NCBI GenBank assembly: GCA_963825315.1
Contig: CAWGST010000004.1
Span: forward strand, 124,001-188,000
Reading direction: 5' to 3'
Source: DASRLE01 sp963825315
Lineage (GTDB): Bacteria; Verrucomicrobiota; Verrucomicrobiia; Limisphaerales; Palsa-1400
Length of the DNA: 64,000 nucleotides
Position 1 is the stretch's first letter, and every line of letters begins with the position of its first letter. Both the position numbers and the translations under genes were made by a program. The notes under the pieces were generated by a model that was not told where the DNA came from, did no database searches, and saw nothing but the letters and a program-made list of their open reading frames with translations. Positions 17,676-25,363 of the stretch are shown piece by piece.

Positions 17676-19508
17676 ATGGCCGAGTCCCAAAAGCACGTTT
17701 ACGACGAAAGCAAAATCAAGACGCTTTCCTCCCTCGAACATATCCGCCTGCGCACGGGCATGTACATCGGGCGAATCGGCGACGGCTCGCATTACGATGA
17801 TGGTTGTTACATTCTCCTCAAGGAGGTCGTCGATAATGCCATCGACGAATTCATCATGGGCTATGGCAGGGAGGTGCAGATCAGCATCGAAGGCGCCGCC
17901 GTCAGCGTGCGCGATTTCGGGCGGGGCATTCCCCTGGGCAAAGTGGTCGATTGCGTTTCCAAAATCAACACCGGCGCCAAATATAACGATGACGTTTTCC
18001 AATTCAGCGTCGGCCTCAACGGCATCGGCGCCAAGGCCGTCAACGCCCTTTCCAAAGAATTCCTGGTGCGGAGCCATCGGGCGGGCGAATTTGTCGAAGC
18101 CACCTTTAAGACGGGAAAGTTGAAGAACGAGAAAAATGGCAGGGCCGCCGGCGAACCGGACGGCACCTTCATTCGCTTTGTGCCGGATGTGGAGATTTTC
18201 AAGGACAGCGCCTTCCGGCCTGAATTTGTGGAAAGGCGGCTGCGGCATTACAGCTACCTCAATACCGGCCTGAAGCTCCTTTACAACGGGCAGACCTTCG
18301 TCTCGCGCAACGGCCTGCTCGACCTCGTCCTGGAAGATTTGCGCACGGACAATTCCGAACCGATTTATAACCCGCTGCATTATTCCAGTAAAACGCTGGA
18401 GTTTTGTTTCACCCACACCAACAGCCGCTACGGCGAAACTTTTTTCTCCTTTGTCAACGGACAGTACACCACCGACGGCGGGACGCATCTGAGCGCCTTT
18501 CGCGAGGGCCTGCTCAAGGCCGTCAACGAATTTGCAAAGGGTAAATTCGAAGGCGACGACGTGCGCGAGTGCATGATCGGCACGATCTCCCTTCGTCTCA
18601 AGGACCCTGTTTTTGAATCACAGACAAAGAACAAGCTGGGCAACACGGAAATCCGCGGCGAATTGGTCAACACCGTGCGCGAGGAGTTGCTGCATTTTTT
18701 CAACCGCAACAAGGAGGTGGCCGATAAAATCATCGCCAAGGTCCAGGACACCCAGCAATTGCGCAAGGAATTGCAGGAAGTCAAAAAACTCGCCCGGGAA
18801 AGGGCCAAAGCCATCACCATTCGCATTCCGCAGCTCAAGGATTGCAAGATTCATTTTGACAAAGCCAAAGGCAGGGGCAAAGGCTCGATGATCTTCCTCA
18901 CCGAAGGCCAGTCGGCGGCGGGTTCGATTGTCAGTTGCCGCGATGTCAACACCCAGGCCATCTTCGTCCTCAAAGGCAAGCCGCTCAACGTCTGGGACCT
19001 CAAGCGCGACAGCGTATATAAGAACGATGAATTGTACAACCTCATGCGCAGCCTCGACATCGAGGACACCCTCGAAAACCTGCGTTATGAAAAGGTCATC
19101 CTGGCCACCGACGCCGACGTTGACGGCCTGCACATTCGCAATCTTCTCATCACTTATTTTTTCCGCTTCTTCGATCATTTGGTGCATGACGGTCATCTCC
19201 ACATTTTGGAAACGCCGCTTTTTCGAACGCGCAACAAGGAGGAAACCATCTATTGTTACAGCGAAGCGGAGCGGGACGCGGCTGCGGCCAAATTGGGCAA
19301 GAGCTGCGAGATCACCCGTTTCAAAGGCCTCGGCGAAATTTCGCCCCATGAATTCAAGCAATTCATTGGCAACCGGATGCGCTTGAGCCAGGTGGAATAC
19401 GCGCCCAAACCGGACGCGGCGGGGATTCTGGGATTTTACATGGGCAAGAACACCCCCGAGCGCAAGGATTACATCATGGAAAGCCTCGTCGTGCCGGTGG
19501 AGGATTGA
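17676..19508 (+). CDS. DNA topoisomerase type IIA, ATPase subunit B (ParE/GyrB family)
   Basis: ATPase and TOPRIM subunit of a type II topoisomerase, 610 aa. GHKL ATPase motifs: EVVDNAIDEF, VRDFGRGIPLGKV, VGLNGIGAKAVNALS; the transducer QTK loop is ESQTKNKLGN. TOPRIM motifs are EGQSAAGS (usual EGDSAGGS, with Asp replaced by Gln) and ATDADVDGLHIR for metal binding. The C-terminal half (VNTQAIFVLKGKPLN, IYCYSEAERD) resembles the ParE type of Bacteroidota and Verrucomicrobiota more than E. coli GyrB. The partner A subunit is not adjacent, and gyrB versus parE assignment needs a tree. ATG 17676 gives the conserved N-terminus (SSLEHIRLRTGMYIG). Confidence 0.92.
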   Translation: MAESQKHVYDESKIKTLSSLEHIRLRTGMYIGRIGDGSHYDDGCYILLKEVVDNAIDEFIMGYGREVQISIEGAAVSVRDFGRGIPLGKVVDCVSKINTGAKYNDDVFQFSVGLNGIGAKAVNALSKEFLVRSHRAGEFVEATFKTGKLKNEKNGRAAGEPDGTFIRFVPDVEIFKDSAFRPEFVERRLRHYSYLNTGLKLLYNGQTFVSRNGLLDLVLEDLRTDNSEPIYNPLHYSSKTLEFCFTHTNSRYGETFFSFVNGQYTTDGGTHLSAFREGLLKAVNEFAKGKFEGDDVRECMIGTISLRLKDPVFESQTKNKLGNTEIRGELVNTVREELLHFFNRNKEVADKIIAKVQDTQQLRKELQEVKKLARERAKAITIRIPQLKDCKIHFDKAKGRGKGSMIFLTEGQSAAGSIVSCRDVNTQAIFVLKGKPLNVWDLKRDSVYKNDELYNLMRSLDIEDTLENLRYEKVILATDADVDGLHIRNLLITYFFRFFDHLVHDGHLHILETPLFRTRNKEETIYCYSEAERDAAAAKLGKSCEITRFKGLGEISPHEFKQFIGNRMRLSQVEYAPKPDAAGILGFYMGKNTPERKDYIMESLVVPVED

Positions 19509-19512
19509 GCAA

Positions 19513-19541
19513 ATAAAACTCGAAAACTCCGCCGTTCCGCT
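19513..19541 (+). repeat. 29-bp upstream motif, copy 1
   Basis: Begins ATAAAACTCGAAAA and ends TTCCGCT. It matches the copy at 20238-20266 at 26 of 29 positions. It lies 14 nt before the small first gene of a decayed nucleotidyltransferase module and may be a shared promoter/operator or a relic of module duplication. TATATT follows directly. Confidence 0.6.
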
Positions 19542-19555
19542 ATATTGTACAGAAG

Positions 19556-19777
19556 ATGCAAGAAGACAAACGACTGCCGATGAAAGTGGTGGGCCGCCGA
19601 GGCCAACCCAGGGCGGATGTCATCACGATTGACCCGATGCAAAGGATGGTTCAAGTCTTGCGGCAGGGATGCCCATTTATCCCAAAAGGTGTGTGGCGTT
19701 TCAAAAGTTTTGAGGAAGCAGACCAATGGACGATGAAAATGCTAACCCGGCCCCGGAACCGCGGATCCCGACAGTAG
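19556..19777 (+). CDS. Small protein, first gene of a nucleotidyltransferase-type two-gene module
   Basis: A 73-aa basic protein (MKVVGRRGQPRADVITIDP, PKGVWRFKSFEEADQW). No catalytic motif. It overlaps by 52 nt the start of a nucleotidyltransferase remnant (19726), a layout resembling two-gene MNT/AbiEii-type modules. It may be the antitoxin or partner. The call is weak because the second gene is decayed and this protein is not recognised individually. Confidence 0.45.
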   Translation: MQEDKRLPMKVVGRRGQPRADVITIDPMQRMVQVLRQGCPFIPKGVWRFKSFEEADQWTMKMLTRPRNRGSRQ

Positions 19778-19949
19778 ATGATTTACTTTTGCTCTGCCGG
19801 CTGCTCAATGACGCTGACGCGCAATATGACCCTTTCCCAAACTGCTTTTGCGCTTGAAGCAAACCCACCGCGACAAAGACGCCATGGACAGGGAATATTT
19901 GCGCGAACTGCTCAGAAAGCAGGCGCAGAAGCCTGGGCAAGGAGACTAA
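19726..19949 (+). pseudogene. Internally deleted nucleotidyltransferase gene
   Basis: The 5' part reads PRIPTVDDLLLLCRLLNDADAQY, resembling the N-terminus of MNT-fold nucleotidyltransferases, which continue with a GG-aifl-G-x-RaTeDiDl motif. That catalytic core is missing. After ~19840 another frame reads LLLRLKQTHRDKDAMDREYL and RELLRKQAQ to a TAA at 19947, resembling the C-terminal helices of the same family. The simplest reading is a real gene that lost its central catalytic segment. Without a database search the family call is moderate. Confidence 0.5.
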
Positions 19950-20190
19950 TTTTCTTCTTGCCCGGACGGGCTGGGACTTTAGCGTGCCAATCAGAAAGGC
20001 CGCGAGACGTAACAGGAAGAGCATTTAAGGAGAACTGGAAAGTGACAGCCGACGGGCTTGGAAACTGCCGCACAAACACTTGCCAACGGTCGGAAATCAG
20101 CTGGTCCCCCGGCGTGAAAGCGAGGTTAAAATTGCCATTGGAGAGCATCACCTTTTGGGTGAAAGTGCCTATCCTCGCAAGTTGTTCCCA

Positions 20191-20223
20191 ATCCGTGTCT
20201 ATCTGTGTCCATCCGTGGTTAAA
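20191..20223. repeat. ATCYGTG 10-bp tandem array, copy a
   Basis: Three exact 10-bp periods each starting ATCCGTG or ATCTGTG, ending GGTTAAA. The same 3x10 structure recurs at 39034-39063 and 40024-40056. It is intergenic and of unknown function. Confidence 0.7.
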
Positions 20224-20237
20224 CTGCTTTTTCCAAG

Positions 20238-20266
20238 ATAAAACTCGAAAATCCCGCCTTTCCGCT
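20238..20266 (+). repeat. 29-bp upstream motif, copy 2
   Basis: Same core (ATAAAACTCGAAAA ... TTTCCGCT) as 19513-19541. Here it lies 36 nt before the start of the 70-aa first gene of the second module. Confidence 0.6.
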
Positions 20267-20302
20267 GTTGCCAAGTTCGCCGTTTCCGAGTATTGAATTA
20301 GC

Positions 20303-20515
20303 ATGAATGAAAGGGCAACCCTTCTCACCCCGCTGCCGATGGCGGAAAGACTGGTGCTGGCGCAGCAGGCGTTCAATCGGTTCCACACCCGTTGTTTCTG
20401 GTTCATGCGGGAAGATTTGCGAGTGAGCGAGGAAGACATTGAAGCCATCATCCACGGATTGCGCAATCACGGCAATCGGGAAGCTTTTCTGATCGCCACC
20501 AGATTATGCCGCTAA
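20303..20515 (+). CDS. Small partner protein of AbiEii-like nucleotidyltransferase
   Basis: A 70-aa protein (PLPMAERLVLAQQAFNRFHT, CFWFMREDLRVSEEDIEAII, HGLRNHGNREAFLIATRLC). It has the look of a small helical protein found upstream of AbiEii-type nucleotidyltransferases in Verrucomicrobiota and others. Its end overlaps the start of the next gene by 10 nt, indicating translational coupling. It appears intact although its partner is truncated. The role (antitoxin or accessory) is inferred only from context. Confidence 0.6.
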   Translation: MNERATLLTPLPMAERLVLAQQAFNRFHTRCFWFMREDLRVSEEDIEAIIHGLRNHGNREAFLIATRLCR

Positions 20516-20844
20516 CAGCGTTCCAGTCCGAGACCTTGCGCCTGCTGGCCGCCCGCCGCTCTCCGGAAAGCTTTCTCGCCGGAGGCACGGTGTTAAATTC
20601 GGGGATTGATTCACCGCGTTATTCCAAAGATTTGGACATCTTCCATGATGTCGAGACAAGCGTGGTGACGAGCGCCGAGACGGACGCGGCTACGTTGCGG
20701 CAAGCTGGATATGAGGTGGAATGGTTGCTGCGGCAGCCCTTGTTCCAGCGGGCGGAAGTGATCCGGAGTGGGAACCGCTTACTTATCCAGTATTTCGCGG
20801 TTAAAAGTCTTTTTCTTCGTCCCTGTGGTTATCAAGTTTCTTAA
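20506..20844 (+). pseudogene. AbiEii/AbiGii-type nucleotidyltransferase, 3'-truncated
   Basis: The N-terminal ~90 residues are clearly nucleotidyltransferase: LRLLAARRSPESFLAGGTVL, then SPRYSKDLDIFHDVE with the catalytic D-x-D in KDLDIFH, then LRQAGYEVEWLLRQPLFQRA. After RSGNRLLIQ the expected continuation (hydrophobic strand and the long C-terminal helical domain) is replaced by an unrelated tail and a stop. None of the other frames continues it. It is therefore probably a truncated, inactive toxin-like gene at the edge of an AT-rich junction (20.85 kb). Confidence 0.6.
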
Positions 20845-20917
20845 AGCATTGCAATGCAGCATGTTACAGTAGCTTTCCAAATAATCACACATTTTTAAAG
20901 AATCTTTCAGAAATCTA

Positions 20918-20946
20918 TTGACGAAATAATATATTAGATGTAATGT
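20918..20946 (+). promoter_or_regulatory. Sigma-70-type promoter before small ORF and atp genes
   Basis: TTGACG (20918-20923), a 17-nt spacer, then TAATGT (20941-20946), in a distinctly AT-rich stretch. It is the best -35/-10 pair seen in the window. It fits transcription of the 63-aa ORF and possibly the ATP synthase operon. Confidence 0.55.
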
Positions 20947-20957
20947 TCGTTTAATGA

Positions 20958-20975
20958 ATGGCCAATTAAGGCCAT
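20958..20975. promoter_or_regulatory. Perfect dyad downstream of promoter, possible operator
   Basis: ATGGCC, six bases AATTAA, GGCCAT. It lies 11-29 nt after the -10 box and ahead of the ribosome site, a position where a repressor dimer could block transcription. Inference from position and symmetry only. Confidence 0.4.
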
Positions 20976-20992
20976 GTGAAAGGAAAGGCTAA

Positions 20993-21184
20993 ATGCTAAA
21001 GGCTGAAGTTATGGAAAAGAATGCCCTGGTCAATTCCACGCAGGTTCAATTTGCCCGTGCGTCCGGATTGCCCGCCGTCCAGTCCGCCGAAGCCGCGTCG
21101 TCCGCCGTAGCCGCTGCGGCGAAGGAGGAAGCCGGCACGGCGACGGCGCCGCTCATCTGTCAATCGAATAGAGGAAATAATTAA
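20993..21184 (+). CDS. Small Ala-rich ORF with strong ribosome site
   Basis: A 63-aa frame preceded by AAGGAAAGG with 4-8 nt spacing, a good promoter and a dyad. It begins MLKAEVMEKNALVNSTQVQF and has a low-complexity Ala-rich middle (SAEAASSAVAAAAKEEAG). It has one Cys (LICQSNRGNN tail). The middle is built on CCGCCGAAG/CCGCCGTAG words that also appear in non-coding repeats near 39.3 and 39.8 kb, so part may be an inserted repeat. No homology recognised. It could be a small protein, a leader peptide for atpB, or a precursor peptide. Confidence 0.4.
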   Translation: MLKAEVMEKNALVNSTQVQFARASGLPAVQSAEAASSAVAAAAKEEAGTATAPLICQSNRGNN

Positions 21185-21497
21185 AAAATGCCGAAAATGC
21201 CAAAATCCGTGCAATGGAGGAGTGAACCCGATTTTTCAACGCCGCCCGTCGTACCACGGAGCGCAGGCTTCGCGGCTGGTGACAGTTCTCCGGGGGCTGA
21301 GGTGGACTGGCGCAAGCCGCCGGAGAGAACCCCAGTCAAGCTCCATCGCAGTGCGTCGCAGTCAGTCGCAGTGATAAAATCGTTGAAAAGCCGGGATCAT
21401 CCACCGTCACAGCATCTCCCCGGCATAAAAATTCTCCAAAAAACGCTTGTGAAATTTTTCACGATGAGGCAGTTTCACTGCCTGTTTCGTCGATGTA
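21185..21497. other. Leader region before atpB with two small hairpins
   Basis: A frame of 105 codons runs through (21188-21505) but its composition is not protein-like. Visible elements are three TCGCAGT words near 21355-21372, a 6-bp hairpin GTGAAA/TTTCAC (21449-21462) and a hairpin AGGCAG/CTGCCT (21467-21483) ending 14 nt before the atpB start. The hairpins may influence atpB translation. Confidence 0.45.
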
Positions 21498-22493
21498 ATG
21501 GTTAAGTCCGTGCGACTGATTAAAATTACAGTTTTGTTGATGGTTTTGGCTGGATTGTCGTTGGCGGGGCTTAATGCCCAGACGACCAACCCGGCTTCCT
21601 CAATCGTTCCAGCCTTGGCGCAAGCGTCGCCCGCCCATCCCGCCGTTGCGGCGCCCGAAGCGGAGTCTGTCGGTTTGACGGCCAAAGCCTTGACTGTGTT
21701 TCACATTGGCCCGTTCCCTGTGACCAACTCCATGCTGGTCACCTGGATCGTCGCTGTGGGCATCATCCTGTTCGCCCGGCATGCCACCCGCAGAATGAAA
21801 GAAGTCCCGGAGGGCGCGCAGAATTTTTGGGAGTTCTTGGTGGAAAGCCTGCATGATTTTTTGGAAAGCATTGTCGGTCCGGACCTGGTCAAAAAGACAT
21901 TCTGGTTTTTTGCCACCATTTTTATCTTCATTCTTTTCACCAACTGGTTTGGCCTGATTCCCGGCGTGGGCACCATTGGCTGGGGTGTGCCGACGGCGCA
22001 CGGTTTTGAAGTGACCCGGCCGTTGCTCCGCGGCGGCAACGCCGACCTGAACATGACTTCCGCGATGGCCGTGATTTTCATGTTCCTCTGGTTCGTTTGG
22101 GCCTTGCAATCCAACGGCCTCTTCGGATTTATCCTACATATTTTTGGCCCGAAAGGCGATATGCAAGGCGCGCTCAAATACGTCATGATCGTCGTTTTCG
22201 TTGCCGTCGGCATCGTTGAGGTAATCTCCATAGCGTTCCGCCCCATTTCCCTCAGCTTCCGTCTTTACGGCAACATGTTCGCGGGTGAAAACCTGCTGGA
22301 GGCCATGTCGCGCGCCATTCAGCATCCGGCCTGGGCCAGGGCTTTATTCAGCGCGTTGCTGCCGGTGCCGTTTTATTTCCTGGAATTGCTGGTCGGCTTT
22401 GTCCAGGCCATTGTCTTCATGCTTTTGACCGCCGTGTTTACCGGCGTCATCTGCCTGCACGACGACGAGGCGCAGGCAAAGGCGCATCACTGA
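21498..22493 (+). CDS. atpB: ATP synthase F0 subunit a
   Basis: Stator subunit forming the proton half-channels against the c-ring. The 331-aa product has a hydrophobic signal-like N-terminus (ITVLLMVLAGLSLAGLNA) and an Ala/Pro-rich extension before the conserved core. Core marks: LVTWIVAVGIILFARHATRR, NWFGLIPGVG, FRPISLSFRLYGNMFAGE (the essential Arg lies in SFRLYGN), and LELLVGFVQAIVFMLLTAVF. It starts the atpBEFHAG gene run. No atpI-like gene is seen upstream. Confidence 0.95.
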   Translation: MVKSVRLIKITVLLMVLAGLSLAGLNAQTTNPASSIVPALAQASPAHPAVAAPEAESVGLTAKALTVFHIGPFPVTNSMLVTWIVAVGIILFARHATRRMKEVPEGAQNFWEFLVESLHDFLESIVGPDLVKKTFWFFATIFIFILFTNWFGLIPGVGTIGWGVPTAHGFEVTRPLLRGGNADLNMTSAMAVIFMFLWFVWALQSNGLFGFILHIFGPKGDMQGALKYVMIVVFVAVGIVEVISIAFRPISLSFRLYGNMFAGENLLEAMSRAIQHPAWARALFSALLPVPFYFLELLVGFVQAIVFMLLTAVFTGVICLHDDEAQAKAHH

Positions 22494-22576
22494 AGATTTT
22501 TAATTTCGGCGGTTTGACCGTATTCAATTGCGGGAGCCGCTGGACAGACAAGAAACATAAGTAAAGAAAGGTCATT

Positions 22577-22789
22577 ATGGTAACGCCTGTGTTGGCAGAA
22601 TTGGGAGGCAGCATACACGTCGGTTTGGCCGGATTGGGTTCGGCCGTTGGCGTGGGACTCGTCGGCATGAAAGCTTCCGAAGCAGTCGGGCGCAATCCCG
22701 GTGCATTCGGCAAGATCATTGCCATCGCCATTCTTGGCATGGCTCTCTCCGAGGCCATCGTGTTCTACGCGATTTTCATGGTCAAATAA
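22577..22789 (+). CDS. atpE: ATP synthase F0 subunit c
   Basis: Ring-forming proteolipid of 70 aa with two hairpin helices. The polar loop is ASEAVGRNPGAFGK, and the ion-binding carboxylate is the Glu in GMALSEAIVFYAIF (helix 2). The pattern lacks the extra polar ligands typical of Na+-dependent c subunits, so protons are the likely coupling ion. A good AAAGGT ribosome site precedes the ATG, fitting high expression of c. Confidence 0.95.
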   Translation: MVTPVLAELGGSIHVGLAGLGSAVGVGLVGMKASEAVGRNPGAFGKIIAIAILGMALSEAIVFYAIFMVK

Positions 22790-22800
22790 CCCATGACAAT

Positions 22801-22839
22801 GGGCGCGGGGCCTGCCCGCTCCGCGCCCGCTCTTTTATT
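22801..22839 (+). terminator. Hairpin plus T-rich tail between atpE and atpF
   Basis: Stem GGGCGCGG (22801-22808) with CCGCGCCC (22821-22828), 12-nt loop, then GCTCTTTTATT. It resembles an intrinsic terminator or an RNA-stabilising stem placed just after atpE. Either would raise c-subunit output relative to the downstream genes. Confidence 0.5.
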
Positions 22840-22845
22840 CAATTT

Positions 22846-23397
22846 ATGAACCAATTCATTTGCTTCGCCAGCATCGGCAGCAACCTCGTCCAAACCGGCA
22901 GGGACACCGCGCAAAGGTTCGGATGGGACTGGCCCCATTTTTTTGCCCAAGTCATCAGCTTTTGCATCGTGGCCTTCTGTCTCTACAGGTTTGCCTACAA
23001 ACCGGTTCTTGACGTGCTGGCCGAACGCCGCCAGCGCGTCGCCGACAGCCTGGCCGACGCCGAAAAAACCAGGCAGGAGCTTGCCCGCACCGAGGCCATG
23101 CAAAGGGACATCCTGGACAAGGCCAATCTTCAGGCCACAAAATTAATCGAGGAAGGCCGGGCCGCCGCCGCGCGCGTGCAGGAGCAGGAAACGCAAAAAG
23201 CCATCGCCCAGGCCGAGCAGATCATCGCCAAGGCGCGCGAAGCCACCGCCATCGAACGCAATCGCATGCTCACGGATTTGCGCCGCGAAGTCGGCACGCT
23301 CGTTGTCCACACGGCCAGCCAGGTCATTGGCAAGGTGCTGACGCCGGAGGATCAGCAGCGCCTGGCTGAGGAAACCCGCCGCCAACTGGCCGCTTAG
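22846..23397 (+). CDS. atpF: ATP synthase F0 subunit b
   Basis: Peripheral stalk subunit, 183 aa. It has a membrane helix (FFAQVISFCIVAFCLYRFAYKPV, residues ~30-50), then a long charged coiled coil (LAERRQRVADSLADAEKTRQ, then AEQIIAKAREATAIERNRML) and the C-terminal delta-binding segment VGTLVVHTASQVIGKVLTPE. The first ~25 residues (MNQFICFASIGSNLVQTG) are longer than usual; an internal start is possible but no better ATG is placed before the helix. Confidence 0.92.
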   Translation: MNQFICFASIGSNLVQTGRDTAQRFGWDWPHFFAQVISFCIVAFCLYRFAYKPVLDVLAERRQRVADSLADAEKTRQELARTEAMQRDILDKANLQATKLIEEGRAAAARVQEQETQKAIAQAEQIIAKAREATAIERNRMLTDLRREVGTLVVHTASQVIGKVLTPEDQQRLAEETRRQLAA

Positions 23398-23418
23398 CGC
23401 CTCCAGGCAACGACACGG

Positions 23419-23811
23419 ATGAAAATTACCAAACAAGCCCGACGCGACGCGCGACAACTCCTCCGCGCCTGCCTGGCCGACGCTGTGCTGGACGACAATC
23501 GCGTCCGGCAGGCTGTGCAGTCGGTCATCCGGGACAAGCCTCGCGGCTATCTGGCGGTCCTTGTCCAATTTCAGCGCCTGGTCAGACTCGAAACAGCCCG
23601 CCGCACCGCCCGGGTGGAAAGCGCGATGCCTCTCCCTCCGCAAACCCAGTCACAGTTGCAGGCCGATTTGAGCCGGATATACGGCGCCGGCCTGAGTTTC
23701 GTTTTCGTGGAAAATCCGGCGTTGCTGGGCGGCTTGCGCATTCAAGTCGGGGGCGATGTTTATAACGGCAGTGTGCAAGGCCGCCTGGCGGCGTTGCAGG
23801 AATGCTTTTGA
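23419..23811 (+). CDS. atpH: ATP synthase F1 subunit delta, short form
   Basis: OSCP/delta family by context between atpF and atpA and by its C-terminal beta region (YGAGLSFVFVENPALLGGLR, then IQVGGDVYNGSVQGRLAAL), which matches the delta C-terminus (P.LiGG..i..g....D.S....L..L). At 130 aa it is ~50 residues shorter than typical delta. The N-terminal six-helix domain that binds the alpha N-termini is reduced. The gene is intact, so this is a short form rather than a truncation by frameshift. Confidence 0.8.
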   Translation: MKITKQARRDARQLLRACLADAVLDDNRVRQAVQSVIRDKPRGYLAVLVQFQRLVRLETARRTARVESAMPLPPQTQSQLQADLSRIYGAGLSFVFVENPALLGGLRIQVGGDVYNGSVQGRLAALQECF

Positions 23812-23826
23812 AGAATTTTTAAACAC

Positions 23827-25359
23827 ATGAGCACATTGTTGCAAGATATTGAAGCCCAAATTTCGGGCATTAAAATCGGTGTCACCAAACAAAACGTCGG
23901 CATCGTCCGCGAAATCGGCGACGGCGTGGCCAAGATCGAGGGCCTCTCCGACGCCATGCTCAACGAGATGCTTGACTTTGGCAACGGCGTCATCGGCCTG
24001 GCTTTGAACCTCGAGGAAACGGAAGTCGGCGCGATCATCCTGGGCGATTACACTGGAATTTCCGAGGGCCAGCAAGTCCGCACCACCGGCAAGTTGCTCC
24101 AGGTGCCCGTCGGCAAGGCCCTTTTGGGCCGCGTCGTCAACGCCCTCGGCCAGCCGCTCGATGGCAAAGGCCCCGTCACTTCGGAAGTATTTTATCCCGT
24201 CGAAAAAATCGCGCCCGGCATCATCAAGCGCCAACCCGTCAGCCAGCCCGTCCAGACCGGCATCATGGCCATTGATGCCATGATCCCCATTGGGCGCGGA
24301 CAGCGCGAGTTGATCATTGGCGACCGTTCCACCGGAAAGACCACCATTGGCATTGATACCATCATCAGCCAGGCGCGTTTGAATCGGGCCGCCGAAGACG
24401 CCAAAAACACCGCCTATCGCCCGCTCTATTGCATCTACGTCGCCATTGGCCAGAAGCAATCCAATGTCGCCCGCGTCATGGCGGTTTTGCAAGAGGCTGG
24501 AGCGATGCCCTACACCATTATCGTCAGCGCCAGCGCTTCGGATTCCGCCACCAACCAATATCTCGCCCCCTTCGCCGGTTGCGCCATGGGCGAGTGGTTC
24601 ATGGATAACGCCATGGACGCCCTGATTATTTACGACGATCTCTCCAAGCACGCCGTCGCTTACCGGCAGGTCTCCCTCGTCTTGAAACGGCCTTCCGGCC
24701 GCGAAGCCTATCCCGGTGACGTTTTCTATTTGCACAGCCGTTTGCTCGAACGTTCCGCGCGCGTCAGCGAAAAATATGGCAACGGTTCCCTCACCGGCCT
24801 GCCCATCATCGAAACTCAGGCGGGCGACGTTTCCGCTTACATCCCCACCAACGTCATTTCAATCACCGACGGCCAAATCTATCTCGAAACCGATTTGTTT
24901 TATCAGGGCATCCGTCCCGCCATTTCCGTCGGCCTGTCCGTCTCCCGCGTCGGTTCCGCCGCGCAAATCAAGGCCATGAAACAAGTCGCCGGCCGCGTCA
25001 AGCTGGACCTGGCCCAATTCCGCGAGCTGGCCGCCTTTGCCCAGTTCGGTTCGGACCTCGACGCCAAAACCCAGGCCCAACTCGAACGCGGCAAGCGCAT
25101 CGTCGAAGTTTTCAAGCAACCCCAATACAACCCCATGCCCGTGGAAGTGCAGGCGGCGACCCTCTGGACCGTGCAAAACGGCCTCATGGACGACGTCGCC
25201 GTGGACAAGATCAAAGATTTCCAATTCAAACTCTCTGATTACCTGGGCAGCCGCAAGAGCGCGTTGATGGGAAAAATCCGCAATGAAAAGGCTCTCAGCG
25301 ACCCGTTGATCGCCGATCTCAAAGCCGCCGTGATCGAGTTCAAGCAAACTTACAAATAG
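23827..25359 (+). CDS. atpA: ATP synthase F1 subunit alpha
   Basis: Non-catalytic nucleotide-binding F1 subunit, 510 aa. Marks: VGIVREIGDGVAKIEGL, VVNALGQPLDGKG, the P-loop GDRSTGKT (most alphas have GDRQTGKT), IYVAIGQK, YDDLSKHAVAYRQ, PSGREAYPGDVFYLHSRLLE and RVGSAAQIKAMKQVAG with the catalytic-site Arg finger region. The start is 15 nt after atpH, and atpG follows after 4 nt. Confidence 0.97.
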   Translation: MSTLLQDIEAQISGIKIGVTKQNVGIVREIGDGVAKIEGLSDAMLNEMLDFGNGVIGLALNLEETEVGAIILGDYTGISEGQQVRTTGKLLQVPVGKALLGRVVNALGQPLDGKGPVTSEVFYPVEKIAPGIIKRQPVSQPVQTGIMAIDAMIPIGRGQRELIIGDRSTGKTTIGIDTIISQARLNRAAEDAKNTAYRPLYCIYVAIGQKQSNVARVMAVLQEAGAMPYTIIVSASASDSATNQYLAPFAGCAMGEWFMDNAMDALIIYDDLSKHAVAYRQVSLVLKRPSGREAYPGDVFYLHSRLLERSARVSEKYGNGSLTGLPIIETQAGDVSAYIPTNVISITDGQIYLETDLFYQGIRPAISVGLSVSRVGSAAQIKAMKQVAGRVKLDLAQFRELAAFAQFGSDLDAKTQAQLERGKRIVEVFKQPQYNPMPVEVQAATLWTVQNGLMDDVAVDKIKDFQFKLSDYLGSRKSALMGKIRNEKALSDPLIADLKAAVIEFKQTYK

Positions 25360-25363
25360 CCTC

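Larger units (their letters stand above)
19950..20302. other. Gap between the two decayed modules
   Basis: No supported gene. It contains the 3x10-bp ATCYGTG array (20191-20223) and the second copy of the 29-bp upstream motif (20238-20266). A minus-strand frame around 19970-20180 looks weakly protein-like (FNLAFTPGDQLISDRWQVF) but matches nothing I recognise. Confidence 0.5.

Noticed and set aside
19778..20466. Long frames on both strands across the gap between the two decayed modules
   Set aside because: They run through the ATCYGTG repeat and the 29-bp motif, and no family features were recognised.
21188..21505. 105-codon frame between the small ORF and atpB
   Set aside because: Composition is Ser/Pro/Arg rich without a fold-like pattern, and it overlaps the atpB start. 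It is better described as leader sequence with hairpins.
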